Positions 8,152-16,968 of a DNA stretch of 64,000 nucleotides are shown here, piece by piece (the stretch's first letter is position 1; the number at the start of each line of letters is the position of its first letter). The stretch is from positions 38,006 to 102,005 of the forward strand of contig QOOS01000004.1 in NCBI GenBank assembly GCA_003331425.1, written 5' to 3'. Under the pieces are notes generated by a model that saw nothing but the letters and a program-made list of their open reading frames with translations, had not been told where the DNA came from and did no database searches. Both the position numbers and the translations under genes were made by a program. This DNA is from Candidatus Nitrosopumilus sp. GTDB taxonomy: Archaea; Thermoproteota; Nitrososphaeria; Nitrososphaerales; Nitrosopumilaceae.

Positions 8152-9177
8152 ATGTCCGTCAAAATGATACTTTCAGTAGGCATTGCAGTAATTATACTGG
8201 GCTCCATTGCAGCAATTGTATTAAATTCAAATGAAAAATTAAATGAAAATAATCTAAGAATTGCATATTTTCCAAATGTTGGACATGTAATACCTATTGT
8301 AGGAATTGAGAAAGGATTCTTCTTAGAAAAAATTGATTCTGATGCTGAAATTGAAAGCAGAATTTTTGACAGTGGACCCCAAGTAATTGAATCTCTTTTT
8401 GCAAATTCTGTAGATATTGCATATGTTGGACCAGGACCCGCAATTAATGGATTTTTAAATTCTGAAAATAAAAATATTAAAATTTTATCTGGTGCTGCCA
8501 GTGGTGGTGCAAGTTTCATTGTACACCCTAATTCTGAAATAAATTCTGCATCTGACTTTATTGGAAAAAAAATTGCTGCACCTCAAATTGGAAATACTCA
8601 GGATGTTTCTTTACGACATTATTTGTCTGAAAACAATTTAAAATCTGCTGAAAAAGGTGGCTCTGTAATTGTTTACAATATTTCTAATCCTGATATTTAC
8701 ACTTTATTTGTTAAAGGTGAAATTGATGGTGCATGGGTTGCAGAACCTTGGGCAACAATTTTAGAAACTGAGTTAAATGGAAATAGATTGTTTTTTGAAG
8801 AAGATTTGTGGCCAAATAAACAATTTGCATCTGTTCTGTTGATTGTAAATTCTAATTATGCTGAAGAAAATCCAGAAATAATCTCTAACTTTCTTTTGTC
8901 TCATCATCACACCGTAAATTGGATTAATGAAAATCCTATTGAAACAAGAGATATTTTTAACACCTTTTTAAAATCTCATTTAGGTCAATCATTATCTGAT
9001 GATGTGGTTGACATCTCATTGTCTAATCTTGAAATTACATCAGATCCTGTGAGTGATTCTGTTTATTCTTTTGCAGAAAAGGCTGATGCTTTAGGATATT
9101 TGGGAAGAAATGGATATGATTTATCTGAAATTTTTTACACTATTGATTCAAATTCTAACTCTGGAGAGGATACATAG
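8152..9177 (+). CDS. ABC transporter substrate-binding protein, NMT1/SsuA/TauA-like
   Basis: This 341-residue protein starts with one hydrophobic helix (residues 5-25) that would anchor it outside the membrane, followed by a periplasmic-binding fold. The opening LRIAYFPNVGHVIPIVGIEKGFF and DIAYVGPGPAINGF are typical of the nitrate/sulfonate/taurine/thiamine-precursor binding family. It is directly followed by its ATPase and permease. The family covers several ligands (sulfonates, nitrate, bicarbonate, pyrimidines) and the sequence does not identify which is carried. No lipobox cysteine is visible. Confidence 0.88.
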   Translation: MSVKMILSVGIAVIILGSIAAIVLNSNEKLNENNLRIAYFPNVGHVIPIVGIEKGFFLEKIDSDAEIESRIFDSGPQVIESLFANSVDIAYVGPGPAINGFLNSENKNIKILSGAASGGASFIVHPNSEINSASDFIGKKIAAPQIGNTQDVSLRHYLSENNLKSAEKGGSVIVYNISNPDIYTLFVKGEIDGAWVAEPWATILETELNGNRLFFEEDLWPNKQFASVLLIVNSNYAEENPEIISNFLLSHHHTVNWINENPIETRDIFNTFLKSHLGQSLSDDVVDISLSNLEITSDPVSDSVYSFAEKADALGYLGRNGYDLSEIFYTIDSNSNSGEDT

Positions 9178-9942
9178 ATGACCAAATTAGAGGCTAAGAA
9201 TATTGTAAAATATTTCAGTCATGATTCTCATAATCTTAAAGCACTAGGTGGTGTTAATTTAAAAATTGAATCTGGTGATTTTGTTTGTTTAGTTGGCCCT
9301 TCTGGTTGTGGTAAATCTACTTTTTTACGCATAGTTGCTGGATTGGAAACACCTGATGATGGTCAAATCCTATTTGATGGTCACCCTGTAACTGAAACTG
9401 GTCCTGAAAGAATCATGGTTTTTCAAGAGGGTGCACTATTTCCTTGGTTAAAGGTTCAAGATAATGTTGAATTTGGATTGAAGATGGCTGGTATCTCTAA
9501 AGAAGAACGTGCAAAAATTTCTCATAGGTATCTTGACATGATGCAATTAACAAAGTTTGCAGACTCCTATACTTACCAACTTTCAACTGGAATGAAACAA
9601 CGTGTAGCTATTGCTAGAGCTCTTGTAATGGATCCTGATGTTTTGTTAATGGATGAACCTTTTGCAGCTCTTGATGCACAAACTCGAGATTTATTATTAG
9701 TTGAAATGCAATTAATTTGGGAAAAAACTAAAAAAACTATTTTATTCGTTACACATAATGTTGCAGAAGCAGCTGTACTTGGAACCAAAGTTGCAGTATT
9801 TAGTAATAGACCTTCAACAATTAAAAAAGAATTCACTAATGACTTTCCTAGACCTAGAACAGCTGAAGATGAATCTTTAACAAAATTTCAACAAGATATT
9901 TTAGTAGAACTACGACCTGAGGTAAAGAAAAACATAGAGTGA
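9178..9942 (+). CDS. ABC transporter ATP-binding protein, SsuB/TauB-like
   Basis: The 254-residue ATPase has Walker A GPSGCGKST near residue 41, a Q-loop in MVFQEGALFPWL, the signature LSTGMKQRVAIARAL, Walker B VLLMDEPFAALD and the switch histidine in FVTHN. The signature begins LSTG rather than the usual LSGG, a mild variant. It drives import by the permease that follows. It starts directly after the binding-protein stop and overlaps the permease start by 4 nt. Confidence 0.93.
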   Translation: MTKLEAKNIVKYFSHDSHNLKALGGVNLKIESGDFVCLVGPSGCGKSTFLRIVAGLETPDDGQILFDGHPVTETGPERIMVFQEGALFPWLKVQDNVEFGLKMAGISKEERAKISHRYLDMMQLTKFADSYTYQLSTGMKQRVAIARALVMDPDVLLMDEPFAALDAQTRDLLLVEMQLIWEKTKKTILFVTHNVAEAAVLGTKVAVFSNRPSTIKKEFTNDFPRPRTAEDESLTKFQQDILVELRPEVKKNIE

Positions 9943-10706
9943 TAATTGTGGCAAAAAATTTCACCCCTCACAGAATTGCATTTTATATTGGAATAGTAGT
10001 TGTATGGCAAGTAGTTGCAATGGCTGGAATTTGGCCTGATAATATTTTCCCTTCACCTTATGAAGTTGCTGAAGATTTGTTTTATGGTGGTGCTGATGGT
10101 AGTTTGTTTTATGGTATTGCAACTAGTATGTGGAGATTAGCTATTGGATTAGCTATTGCAATTGCTGGTGGAATTGTTTTGGGAATCTTTATGGCAAGAA
10201 TTGAAGTAATTAACCAAACAGTAGGTTCGCTAGTTTTGGGATTGCAGTCCATTCCGTCTATTGCTTGGGTGCCTTTAGGCATACTTTGGTTTGGACTAAC
10301 AGATGGCGGAATAATCTTTGTTACTGCAATTGGAGCAATATTTGCTGTCACAATCAATACGTATACTGGAGTCAAGAATATTGATCCTCATTTTATTGAG
10401 GCTGCAAGAAATATGGGTGCCAAAGGAACTCAATTAATCATATCTGTGCTTATTCCTGCTGCTTTTCCGTACATGATTTCTGGATTTAAACAAGGTTGGG
10501 CTTTTGCATGGAGGGGAGTTATAGGAGCTGAAATTCTATTCTCCTTTTTGGGATTGGGATTTTTACTTAATGCTGGACGTTCCCTCAATGATGTATCACA
10601 AGTAATTGGAATAATGGTTATCATTATGTTAATTGGTTTGATCATTGATGGAGTCATCTTCAAACGTTTAGAAAATAAAGTAATGTCTCGTTGGGGATTA
10701 CGATAA
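9939..10706 (+). CDS. ABC transporter permease, SsuC/TauC-like
   Basis: This 255-residue inner-membrane protein has six predicted segments. The EAA loop EAARNMGAKGTQLIISVLIPAA couples to the ATPase. The final conserved WRGVIGAEIL matches sulfonate/nitrate-type permeases. The GTG start overlaps the ATPase stop as GTGA; a second in-frame GTG nine bases later is possible. It completes the three-gene importer, whose substrate remains open. Confidence 0.92.
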   Translation: MIIVAKNFTPHRIAFYIGIVVVWQVVAMAGIWPDNIFPSPYEVAEDLFYGGADGSLFYGIATSMWRLAIGLAIAIAGGIVLGIFMARIEVINQTVGSLVLGLQSIPSIAWVPLGILWFGLTDGGIIFVTAIGAIFAVTINTYTGVKNIDPHFIEAARNMGAKGTQLIISVLIPAAFPYMISGFKQGWAFAWRGVIGAEILFSFLGLGFLLNAGRSLNDVSQVIGIMVIIMLIGLIIDGVIFKRLENKVMSRWGLR

Positions 10707-10709
10707 ATT

Positions 10710-11810
10710 TTATTTGCTAATTTTTAATGAAACTAAAAATGCACTAATTATTATTGTGATTGCAAAATACATTACAGCAACATAGTCAAACATGAATGCA
10801 ATACTTCCTGCAATGATTGGTCCTATTACAGTTGAAATTGATAATGTTGAACTGAATATGCCCGTTGATGTTGAACGTGGATTGTTTTCCATTAGATGAA
10901 AGTTTCCTCCAATAAACAAAAATGCCCATGTTGCACCTACTAATGACATGAATGGCATTGCCATCCACCATTCTGTAACAAATGATAATCCAATAAAGAC
11001 AAAAGTTGTACACCCAATTCCTATTTTGAATTTTGTAACATTTGAAAGATGAATTTTACTTGCCATTACATTCATCAAGATAAATGCTGTGAGTGTATTG
11101 GCAACATACACTATAGAAATATGATACAAATCTCCTCCCCATCTTTCAACAATCATTATCGGAAGAATTGTCCATACAGCTGCAGCACCAATATGTCTTA
11201 GTAGTAATGATAAAAATAGAAATTTATTTTTTAAAATAACTAATTTTGTTGTTCCTGGCTCAATCTCTTTTTTTTGTTCTGGGTTTGGAAGTTTAATTGT
11301 AAAAATCAAACCAATTACAAATGATGCTGCACTGATTAAGAAAATTAATCTAAGATCACTTGCTATTCCAGCTGCAGCTATTCCTGCTAACCATCCTAAA
11401 GCATGAAATGAAATGACTGTTGCTGCTCTTTTTTTGTCAATATTTGCTTCATATGTATAAGCAATCATTGCTGGAATCATTATTCCACTTGCTATTCCAG
11501 CAGCAATTCTTACAAGGAATAATAGCGTCAAATCATCGGCAAAATAATGCAATCCAAATGCTATGGCACATCCTATGAATCCAATTCTGATAAATTTGAG
11601 TCTGGTTCCTTTTTTATCTGAATATCTTCCAAAATAAATTTCTGACAAAATTTGTGCAAAACTAAATGATGCTATCAATAACCCAATTTCAAAAATAGAA
11701 TCAGTAACTCCTTTTCCAATAATTGGCATGAATACAAAAACAATGGAAATTCCCGCATGTTGAAAAAATGTAGCAATACGAACTAAGTTGTTAATTTGTA
11801 ACTTTGACAT
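10710..11810 (-). CDS. Major facilitator superfamily transporter
   Basis: About 366 residues with roughly twelve predicted membrane helices. The intracellular loop between helices 2 and 3 reads YFGRYSDKKGTRLKF, the classic MFS GxxxDxxGRR-type signature. The ORF track starts 48 nt upstream (MYTYVEIG). I prefer MSKLQINN, just before the first helix, but no TATA placement decides this. It converges on the ABC permease gene with a 3-nt gap. The substrate is unknown; drug/sugar exporter-like members share this pattern. Confidence 0.82.
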   Translation of the reverse strand: MSKLQINNLVRIATFFQHAGISIVFVFMPIIGKGVTDSIFEIGLLIASFSFAQILSEIYFGRYSDKKGTRLKFIRIGFIGCAIAFGLHYFADDLTLLFLVRIAAGIASGIMIPAMIAYTYEANIDKKRAATVISFHALGWLAGIAAAGIASDLRLIFLISAASFVIGLIFTIKLPNPEQKKEIEPGTTKLVILKNKFLFLSLLLRHIGAAAVWTILPIMIVERWGGDLYHISIVYVANTLTAFILMNVMASKIHLSNVTKFKIGIGCTTFVFIGLSFVTEWWMAMPFMSLVGATWAFLFIGGNFHLMENNPRSTSTGIFSSTLSISTVIGPIIAGSIAFMFDYVAVMYFAITIIISAFLVSLKISK

Positions 11811-11875
11811 AAATATAAAAAAAATTCTATTTTCACCTATTTCAACATACGTGTACATTTTAGCCTAGTTTCTTT

Positions 11876-11905
11876 GTTAGTCTGAAAAGAGTTAGTCTGA
11901 AAAGA
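11876..11905 (+). repeat. 15-nt direct repeat upstream of the methionine synthase genes
   Basis: The unit GTTAGTCTGAAAAGA occurs twice in tandem and is followed by a partial third copy GTTAAACTG. It lies 31-60 nt upstream of the TTG start of the first metH gene and could be a regulatory site. Confidence 0.6.
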
Positions 11906-11935
11906 GTTAAACTGTCCAAGTTTTTTTTAAAATTA

Positions 11936-12898
11936 TTGACTGAAAAAGAATCTTTCTTAGATGCATTAAAAAATAGAATTTTACTCTTTGATGGAGCTAT
12001 GGGAACTGAAATTCAAAAATATGATCCTAGCCCTGAAGATTTTCCAAACAATCAAGACGGATTTAATGATGGTTTAATTTTAACTCATCCTGATTGGATA
12101 AAACAAATTCATAGAAATTATCTAGATGCTGGTGCTGATTGTATTGAAACAAATTCTTTTGGTTCTAATAAAATAAAATTAGACGAATATGGTTTTGGTG
12201 ATCAAACAGTTGATTTCAATAAAAAAATTGCTCTATTAGCATCTGAAGTCTGTGCTGAATATTCTGATACTACTAGATTTGTAATTGGCTCTATGGGTCC
12301 TACTGGTTATTTGCCAAGTTCTGATGATCCTGATTTGGGACAAATTCCTCTTGGTGAAATTCGTGAAGCTTTTGAATTACAAGCTGAAGGATTAATTCTT
12401 GGTGGTGTGGATGCATTGTTAATTGAAACAAGTCAGGATATTTTGGAAGTGAAATTAGTTATTGAAGCGTGTCATAATGCTATGTCTAAAACTGGAAAGA
12501 AAGTAGCTATCATTTCTAATACTACTTTGGATCAATATGGAAAAATGTTACTAGGTACCAATATTCAATCTGCATACACTACAGTCTCTGATATGGGAAT
12601 TGATGTATTTGGATTGAATTGTTCTACTGGTCCAATTGAAATGAATCCTAGTGTTCAATGGCTTGATGAACAAAATGAACATAATCTTTTAGTTGTCCCA
12701 AATGCTGGAATGCCTGAAAATCATGGCGGTAAAGCAGTTTACAAAATGACTCCTGAAAAAATGGCAGATGCCTTGGGTGATTTTATTGATGAATATAACA
12801 AAGTAAGAATAATTGGTGGATGTTGCGGTACTGGACCTGAACACATTAAATCATTAAGAAAAATAATTGACGAAAAAGCCAGTTCTATCAAGGGTTAA
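11936..12898 (+). CDS. Homocysteine S-methyltransferase module of MetH (split gene)
   Basis: This 320-residue TIM-barrel protein corresponds to the N-terminal homocysteine-binding module of cobalamin-dependent methionine synthase. It begins with ILLFDGAMGTEIQ and the zinc ligands appear as the cysteine in GLNCSTGP and the pair in GGCCGTGPEH. The start is a TTG; there is no in-frame ATG near the N terminus. The remaining MetH modules are in the next gene, 31 nt downstream, so the enzyme is presumably assembled from two polypeptides. Confidence 0.9.
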   Translation: MTEKESFLDALKNRILLFDGAMGTEIQKYDPSPEDFPNNQDGFNDGLILTHPDWIKQIHRNYLDAGADCIETNSFGSNKIKLDEYGFGDQTVDFNKKIALLASEVCAEYSDTTRFVIGSMGPTGYLPSSDDPDLGQIPLGEIREAFELQAEGLILGGVDALLIETSQDILEVKLVIEACHNAMSKTGKKVAIISNTTLDQYGKMLLGTNIQSAYTTVSDMGIDVFGLNCSTGPIEMNPSVQWLDEQNEHNLLVVPNAGMPENHGGKAVYKMTPEKMADALGDFIDEYNKVRIIGGCCGTGPEHIKSLRKIIDEKASSIKG

Positions 12899-12929
12899 GT
12901 ATTTAGAAAAACTGATGTGATTTTAGAGT

Positions 12930-15428
12930 ATGACTGTTCCAAGAGTAAGTTCTGCATTAAAAGCGGTTGATCTTAAACAAATTCCTGCACCTCTAATTAT
13001 TGGAGAGAGAATAAACACTCAAGGTTCTAGAAAAGCCAAAAAATTGGTTCTGGCTGATGATTTTGATGGTTTAGTTGATTTAGCCAGAATTCAAGCTGAA
13101 GATGGTGCACATTGTTTAGATGTTTGTGTTGCCACAACTGAACGTTCTGATGAGCGTGAATTTATGCTAACTTTGGTCAAAAAATTAAGTTTAGAGATTG
13201 ATGCTCCTTTGGTAATTGATTCTACAGACCCTGATGTGATTGAATCATCTGTAAAACAAATTCCTGGTAGACCTATAATTAATTCTATTAACTTAGAGGG
13301 TGATGGTAGTCGATTTGAAAAATTAGCTCCTGTAATGGCAAAATATGGTTTACCTGCCATAGCTTTATGCATTGGTCCTAATGGAATGGCTAAAACTCCT
13401 CAACAAAAAGTAGACACTGCTGAATTACTTTATGAAACTGGAAAAAAATATGGATTAAAAATTGAACAATTTATTTTTGATGTACTGACTTTCACTTTAG
13501 CAACTGGCGAAGATGAATTTCTTGATGCTGGTAAAAATACTCTGGATGGAATTCAACTTGTTAAAGAAAAATTTCCAAATTGCTTTACTACTTTAGGATT
13601 GAGTAACATTAGTTTTGGATTAATGCCTTATGCTAGAAAAATTGTTAATTCTATATTTTTACATCATGCTGTAAAAGTTGGATTGGATTCAGCTATTGTT
13701 AATGCAAAAGAAATTATCCCTTACGGTGAAATTGATTCTAAAGAAAAGAAACTTGCAGAAGATTTAGTTTTTAATACACATCCTGATGCACTATCCGAAT
13801 TAATTTCTTATTTTGAGAAAGCAGGCCCTCAAACTAGTAATACTTCTAAAAAGGTTGATGTTGATCCAACTTGGCCTCCAGGAAAACGTGCTAATTTTAG
13901 AATTGTAAATAGACTAAAGGATGGAATTCAAAATGATGTTGTTTCTGCAATTGCTGCTAAATTGGATAAAAGTGATTTAATTCAAAATAATGATGGAATT
14001 TTGAGCCTAGATCTGCCTAAAACTGTAACGCATCCTGGAGCTATTAAGACACTCAATGAGGATTTATTGCCTGCAATGAAAGAAGTTGGAGATAAATTTG
14101 GAGCAGGAGAATTAATTTTACCATTTGTTTTAAAATCCGCTGAATGTATGAAAGCTTCTGTTGGAGAACTTGAAAAATATCTAGTTAAGGAAGAAGGTAC
14201 CAGTAAGGGTAAACTTGTTTTAGGAACAGTCTATGGTGATGTTCATGATATTGGAAAAAATTTGGTTAAAACAATTTTCCAAAATAATGGATATTCTGTA
14301 TATGATTTAGGAAAACAAGTTCCACTGCAAAAATTCTTAGAAAAAATTGATGAAGTAAAACCTGATGCTATTGGTTTGTCTGCATTATTAGTTTCAACTT
14401 CTAAACAAATGCAATTTTTTGTTGAACATGCCAGAAAAAATAACATGACTGTTCCAATTCTTTGTGGAGGAGCTGCAATTAACAGTAATTACATTAATCG
14501 AATCGCTAAAGATGGTGGAATTTATGATCCTGGTGTATTTTATTGTAACACAATGTTTGAAGGCCTAAAAACTATGGATACTTTAATTTCTGATGATAAG
14601 CCAAAACTTTTGGAAGAATGGAAAACAAAATTAGAAAATTGGAAAGAAAAATCTAATACTGATATTGATCCGTCTACTCTTCCAAGAAGTGCAGTTCAAC
14701 CTGTCACTCCTCCTACTCCAAAAATAATTGGTCAACCAATTCGTTTAAAATTGGATCAAATCAACATGGCGGAGGTATGGACGATGATTGATAAAAAATC
14801 TCTATTCAAATTATCTTGGGGATTGCGTGGAAAAGCAGGTTCTGAATCAGAAGAAGAACATGAACAATTACTTACTGAATGGAAAATAAAATTATTGCGT
14901 GATAAATTAATTGAGCCTGAAATTGTATATGGATATTTCAAGTGTCATAATAATGGACAAAAATTATTGGTTGAAAATCCTTCTGGAGAAGATGTTGAAT
15001 TTGACTTTCCACGTTCCACTCGTCCTGAACATCTATGTTTAACTGATTATTTTGGTGATAATGATATTGTTGCATTTCAATCTGTAACTGTTGGAACAAA
15101 GGTTGCTGATGTCCTTGAAAAATGGAATGACGAGGATAAATATTCTGATGCATACTATCTTCATGGTCTTGCTGTTGAATTAGCAGAAGCCTTAGCACAA
15201 TGGGTTAATGTAAAAATTAAATCTGAATTAGGATTAGATAAAGGTGGTTTAAGGTATAGTTGGGGGTTTCCTAGTTGTCCTGATGTATCACAACATCATT
15301 TGGTATGGAAATTATTACAACCTGAAAAATCTGGAATGACTATTACTGAATCTGGTCAAATAATTCCTGAGCAATCCACTGCAGCCATTGTTATTCATCA
15401 TCCAAATGCACAATATTTTGTAATTTAG
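12930..15428 (+). CDS. metH: Cobalamin-dependent methionine synthase, folate/B12/activation modules
   Basis: 832 residues hold the rest of MetH. A pterin-binding barrel spans about residues 15-290, a helical cap and B12-binding Rossmann domain about 310-550, and an activation domain about 580-832. The cobalt-ligand motif is visible as GDVHDIGKNL (DxHxxG) with downstream SALLVST and GGAAIN. The activation domain carries LRYSWGFPSCPD, resembling the AdoMet-binding RxxxGYPxCP. It methylates homocysteine from methyltetrahydropterin together with the preceding gene. A possible own promoter (TATTTAGA, 24-31 nt upstream) overlaps the end of that gene. Confidence 0.95.
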   Translation: MTVPRVSSALKAVDLKQIPAPLIIGERINTQGSRKAKKLVLADDFDGLVDLARIQAEDGAHCLDVCVATTERSDEREFMLTLVKKLSLEIDAPLVIDSTDPDVIESSVKQIPGRPIINSINLEGDGSRFEKLAPVMAKYGLPAIALCIGPNGMAKTPQQKVDTAELLYETGKKYGLKIEQFIFDVLTFTLATGEDEFLDAGKNTLDGIQLVKEKFPNCFTTLGLSNISFGLMPYARKIVNSIFLHHAVKVGLDSAIVNAKEIIPYGEIDSKEKKLAEDLVFNTHPDALSELISYFEKAGPQTSNTSKKVDVDPTWPPGKRANFRIVNRLKDGIQNDVVSAIAAKLDKSDLIQNNDGILSLDLPKTVTHPGAIKTLNEDLLPAMKEVGDKFGAGELILPFVLKSAECMKASVGELEKYLVKEEGTSKGKLVLGTVYGDVHDIGKNLVKTIFQNNGYSVYDLGKQVPLQKFLEKIDEVKPDAIGLSALLVSTSKQMQFFVEHARKNNMTVPILCGGAAINSNYINRIAKDGGIYDPGVFYCNTMFEGLKTMDTLISDDKPKLLEEWKTKLENWKEKSNTDIDPSTLPRSAVQPVTPPTPKIIGQPIRLKLDQINMAEVWTMIDKKSLFKLSWGLRGKAGSESEEEHEQLLTEWKIKLLRDKLIEPEIVYGYFKCHNNGQKLLVENPSGEDVEFDFPRSTRPEHLCLTDYFGDNDIVAFQSVTVGTKVADVLEKWNDEDKYSDAYYLHGLAVELAEALAQWVNVKIKSELGLDKGGLRYSWGFPSCPDVSQHHLVWKLLQPEKSGMTITESGQIIPEQSTAAIVIHHPNAQYFVI

Positions 15429-16160
15429 TTACCAGTTTTTTTCTAAATAATCTTTTAATCCATTAAAATCATTTGGTGATGTAATTAGAATATCTTCTGT
15501 AATTTTGTATGTTTCAGTTACTAATTTATGAAATTCATTACTGTATTCCTCTAAATTCAATCCCAAAAAATCTGCTGATTTTTGATTTTTTTCAGATGGA
15601 AATAATATGATTGGAATGATTGAAAATTCTTTTAGATTATCTGACAGATTTTGAACTTGTTGGATATTTTGAATCACTTGAGTCATGAATCCTTTGGGAT
15701 TTGCTTTAATTTTTTTTCCAATTTTTAAGAAATTTGGTTTATTTGATATTGAAAGATACAAATCAATTTTTGTTTCATATTTTTTTTTCAAATTTGATAC
15801 TACTGAACTGGGAATTAAGCCAAAATCTTGTGATTTTGATTGTGATGGATCTCCCATAAGTATCAAAATTCCTTCAATGTTTGTAGCAATACAAGTTTCT
15901 ACAAATTTTTCAATTTCTTCCTCATTTTTGTCTCTGACTCTGAGGCTTACTGTAATTGGATGATCTGGTATTTCTTGTTTCAAAATTTTTCCAATTTCTA
16001 ATGGTGATACTCTTTCATGTCCTAACACATTTTCAGTTAAATGAATTGCATCACATTTTTTAGATATTGTTTTAATTTTTTCTACAAATTTTTTAATAGA
16101 TTCATCCTTGTTAATATTTGGCAAAATTTTAGGTGGGTTTGCTTCATATCTAATTGTCAT
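15429..16160 (-). CDS. Methylenetetrahydrofolate reductase-like protein
   Basis: This 243-residue protein has the opening RYEANPPK and the FAD-barrel segments HLTENVLGHER and ILILMGDPSQ, resembling MetF. It is shorter than typical bacterial MetF (about 290 residues). It would make the methyl-pterin used by MetH, an inference supported by its position: it ends on the base next to the metH stop, on the opposite strand, with zero spacing. A pterin-linked reductase of different specificity is an alternative. Confidence 0.75.
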   Translation of the reverse strand: MTIRYEANPPKILPNINKDESIKKFVEKIKTISKKCDAIHLTENVLGHERVSPLEIGKILKQEIPDHPITVSLRVRDKNEEEIEKFVETCIATNIEGILILMGDPSQSKSQDFGLIPSSVVSNLKKKYETKIDLYLSISNKPNFLKIGKKIKANPKGFMTQVIQNIQQVQNLSDNLKEFSIIPIILFPSEKNQKSADFLGLNLEEYSNEFHKLVTETYKITEDILITSPNDFNGLKDYLEKNW

Positions 16161-16231
16161 ATTTTCATTTTTTCCATACTTGGTTAAAACCTTTGAATAC
16201 TAAAACCTCTGTGTAATTGTAGGAAAATATT

Positions 16232-16783
16232 ATGCATTTTGATAAATTAAAATCTATTTTATCTAATCCCATAAATCCCGAAATACAATCTGATGTGGAT
16301 TACAAATTAGCTGCTGTTCTAGTTGTAATTTATGGTGAAACTCCAATAATTATTATGACTGAAAAACCAAAAAGTATGAAATTCCATGCAGGTGAAATTT
16401 CATTTCCTGGTGGAAAACTTGATACAAATGATTCTAATCTTTTGGATACTGCATTACGTGAAACAAGCGAAGAAATTGGATTAAATATTTCAAAAAATGA
16501 TGTAATTGGTCAATTAACACCTGTAAAGACTCTGACCACAGGATTTCTAATTTTACCATTTGTATCTATGTTGGAAGAAATTCCACCTCTTGTAACAAAT
16601 TCTGAAGTTGAGAAAATTCTTCACATTCCGTTAAACCCCTTTTTACAAACTGTTGCAAAAGATAGCGATCCTAGTCATAACTTAATGAATGAAATGTATA
16701 CTTTTGAGTATCAAAATCAGATTGTGTGGGGTGCTTCGGCTAGAATATTAAAACAAATTGAAAATACATTGAGATTCATTTAA
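16232..16783 (+). CDS. NUDIX hydrolase, CoA-pyrophosphatase-like
   Basis: The 183-residue protein contains a Nudix box starting at GGKLDTNDSN and ending ALRETSEEIGL, near residues 65-92. The preceding FHAGEISFPGG fits the CoA-pyrophosphatase subgroup (which cleaves CoA to phosphopantetheine and adenosine 3',5'-bisphosphate). Other nucleoside-diphosphate-linked substrates are possible. A TATA box for the ribosomal genes overlaps its stop. Confidence 0.85.
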   Translation: MHFDKLKSILSNPINPEIQSDVDYKLAAVLVVIYGETPIIIMTEKPKSMKFHAGEISFPGGKLDTNDSNLLDTALRETSEEIGLNISKNDVIGQLTPVKTLTTGFLILPFVSMLEEIPPLVTNSEVEKILHIPLNPFLQTVAKDSDPSHNLMNEMYTFEYQNQIVWGASARILKQIENTLRFI

Positions 16784-16787
16784 AAAG
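16779..16787 (+). promoter_or_regulatory. TATA-like box of the eL39-eL31 operon
   Basis: TTTAAAAAG, overlapping the Nudix stop codon, lies 23-31 nt before the eL39 ATG at 16810. Confidence 0.5.
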
Positions 16788-16809
16788 AGCTCTTCGTGCC
16801 TGAAAAACT

Positions 16810-16968
16810 ATGGCTGCTCGCAAGTCCTCTCCAAGAAAAATTCGTCTGCTAAAAAAAACAAAGCAGGCTACTGCAGTACCAGCTTGGATAATACTAAAAA
16901 CTAACAGAACTGTTAGAACTAATCCAAAACGTAGAGCTTGGAGATCAACTGATGTGGAGGTCGGATAA
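16810..16968 (+). CDS. rpl39e: Ribosomal protein eL39
   Basis: This 52-residue basic protein was below the ORF-track threshold. The translation starts MAARKSSPRKIRLLKK and contains the eL39 block WIILKTNRTVRTNPKRRAWR. It lies in the exit tunnel of the large subunit in archaea and eukaryotes. The next gene, eL31, begins on the base after the stop, the standard archaeal gene order. Confidence 0.96.
   Translation: MAARKSSPRKIRLLKKTKQATAVPAWIILKTNRTVRTNPKRRAWRSTDVEVG

Noticed and set aside
8019-8519. N-terminal extension of the argG ORF to 566 residues
   Set aside because: The added ~167 residues are antisense to the substrate-binding protein gene, and homologues begin at MTQKGILAFSGG. The natural length is 399 residues.
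14938-15198. Glutamine/leucine-rich antisense ORF within metH
   Set aside because: It is one of many shadow frames with odd composition (Q, H, L runs) opposite a clear gene.
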